Assembly (NCBI GenBank): GCA_910588595.1
Contig: CAJUQU010000272.1
Span: forward strand, 1-5,585
DNA length: 5,585 bases
Direction: 5' to 3'
Source: an uncultured Lachnospiraceae bacterium
Lineage (GTDB): Bacteria > Bacillota_A > Clostridia > Lachnospirales > Lachnospiraceae
Below, piece after piece: positions 5,426-5,585 of the stretch (its first letter is position 1; the number at the start of each line of letters is the position of its first letter). The position numbers and the translations under genes were made by a program. The notes beneath the pieces were generated by a model. It was not told the origin of the DNA. It saw only the letters and a list, made by a program, of their open reading frames with translations, and searched no databases.

Positions 5426-5585
5426 TTATCTCTGCTCTTGTGTCCAATCTTCGACTGCCAAGCCAGTCACACGGCTAAATTCTCCTGTGTTGTTCGTCAC
5501 AAGAATAAGTCCGCTTGACCTGGCATGCCCCGCTATCAATGTGTCCATCGGACCAATCGGTGTTCCTTTCTTTTCAAGTTCTGCC
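5426..5585 (-). CDS. vapC: VapC-like PIN-domain toxin, C-terminal part
   Basis: The visible 52 residues begin at the window edge and end in TAA (5428-5426). They read AELEKKGTPIGPMDTLIAGH, then ARSSGLILVTNNTGEFSRV and TGLAVEDW. This is the usual end of a VapC toxin: the Asp of PMDTLIA is a conserved metal-binding acidic residue, the TNN..EF segment closes the active site, and L.VEDW is the last strand. VapC proteins are Mg-dependent RNases, often cutting tRNA, and are held inactive by a VapB antitoxin normally encoded just upstream. Here that would be beyond base 5585. The N-terminal Asp and central Glu cannot be checked. The frame is intact over the visible part and ends where the family ends, so this is a window-edge truncation rather than a broken gene. 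Confidence 0.88.
   Translation of the reverse strand, partial: AELEKKGTPIGPMDTLIAGHARSSGLILVTNNTGEFSRVTGLAVEDWTQEQR

Noticed and set aside
5356..5466. Open minus-strand frame (KIGHKSRDKLFEHGIEIC...) overlapping the end of vapC
   Set aside because: It has faint integrase-like look-alikes but no start codon, is only about 36 codons long and partly overlaps the real vapC frame. This is not enough for a gene call.

Overview
The window looks like a chromosomal segment of a Gram-positive anaerobe of the class Clostridia, most likely Lachnospiraceae. That placement is inferred from three things: adjacent secA and prfB on one strand as in Firmicutes, a release-factor-2 gene with a +1 frameshift site, and a LacI-type sensor joined to GGDEF sequence. 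It was made from protein character alone, without a database search.

Layout. Bases 1-84 hold a perfect 12-bp inverted repeat that runs into a TATAAT box. It lies just ahead of a plus-strand gene (85-1098) that joins most of a LacI-family sugar-binding domain to the second half of a GGDEF domain. A symmetric hairpin with A and T tracts (1078-1116) overlaps that gene's stop codon and serves both converging transcripts. The minus strand then carries prfB (2251 to 1135, read through a programmed frameshift at 2173-2191) and, 62 bases upstream of it, secA (4881 to 2314). The two are probably one transcription unit driven by a good vegetative-type promoter at 5028-5056. The roughly 140-base secA leader contains two very short reading frames chained to each other and to secA by ATGA overlaps.

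The right end (5077-5585) has the character of an accessory or decayed region. It holds the C-terminal 57 codons of a GNAT-type acetyltransferase with no start, a stretch without genes that is rich in short palindromes and CTCTAG repeats and includes a perfect 16-bp hairpin, and the C-terminal 52 residues of a VapC-like PIN-domain toxin that runs off the window.

How the genes work together. SecA (export motor) and RF2 (termination at UGA and UAA) are housekeeping proteins kept side by side, and RF2 controls its own synthesis through the in-frame UGA. The LacI/GGDEF gene is separate and convergent. Its GGDEF part lacks the first half of the catalytic fold, so it is probably not an active diguanylate cyclase. 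I see no tRNA, rRNA, CRISPR array or complete mobile element. The least explained items are the secA leader, the LacI/GGDEF junction and the palindromic block between the GNAT remnant and vapC.
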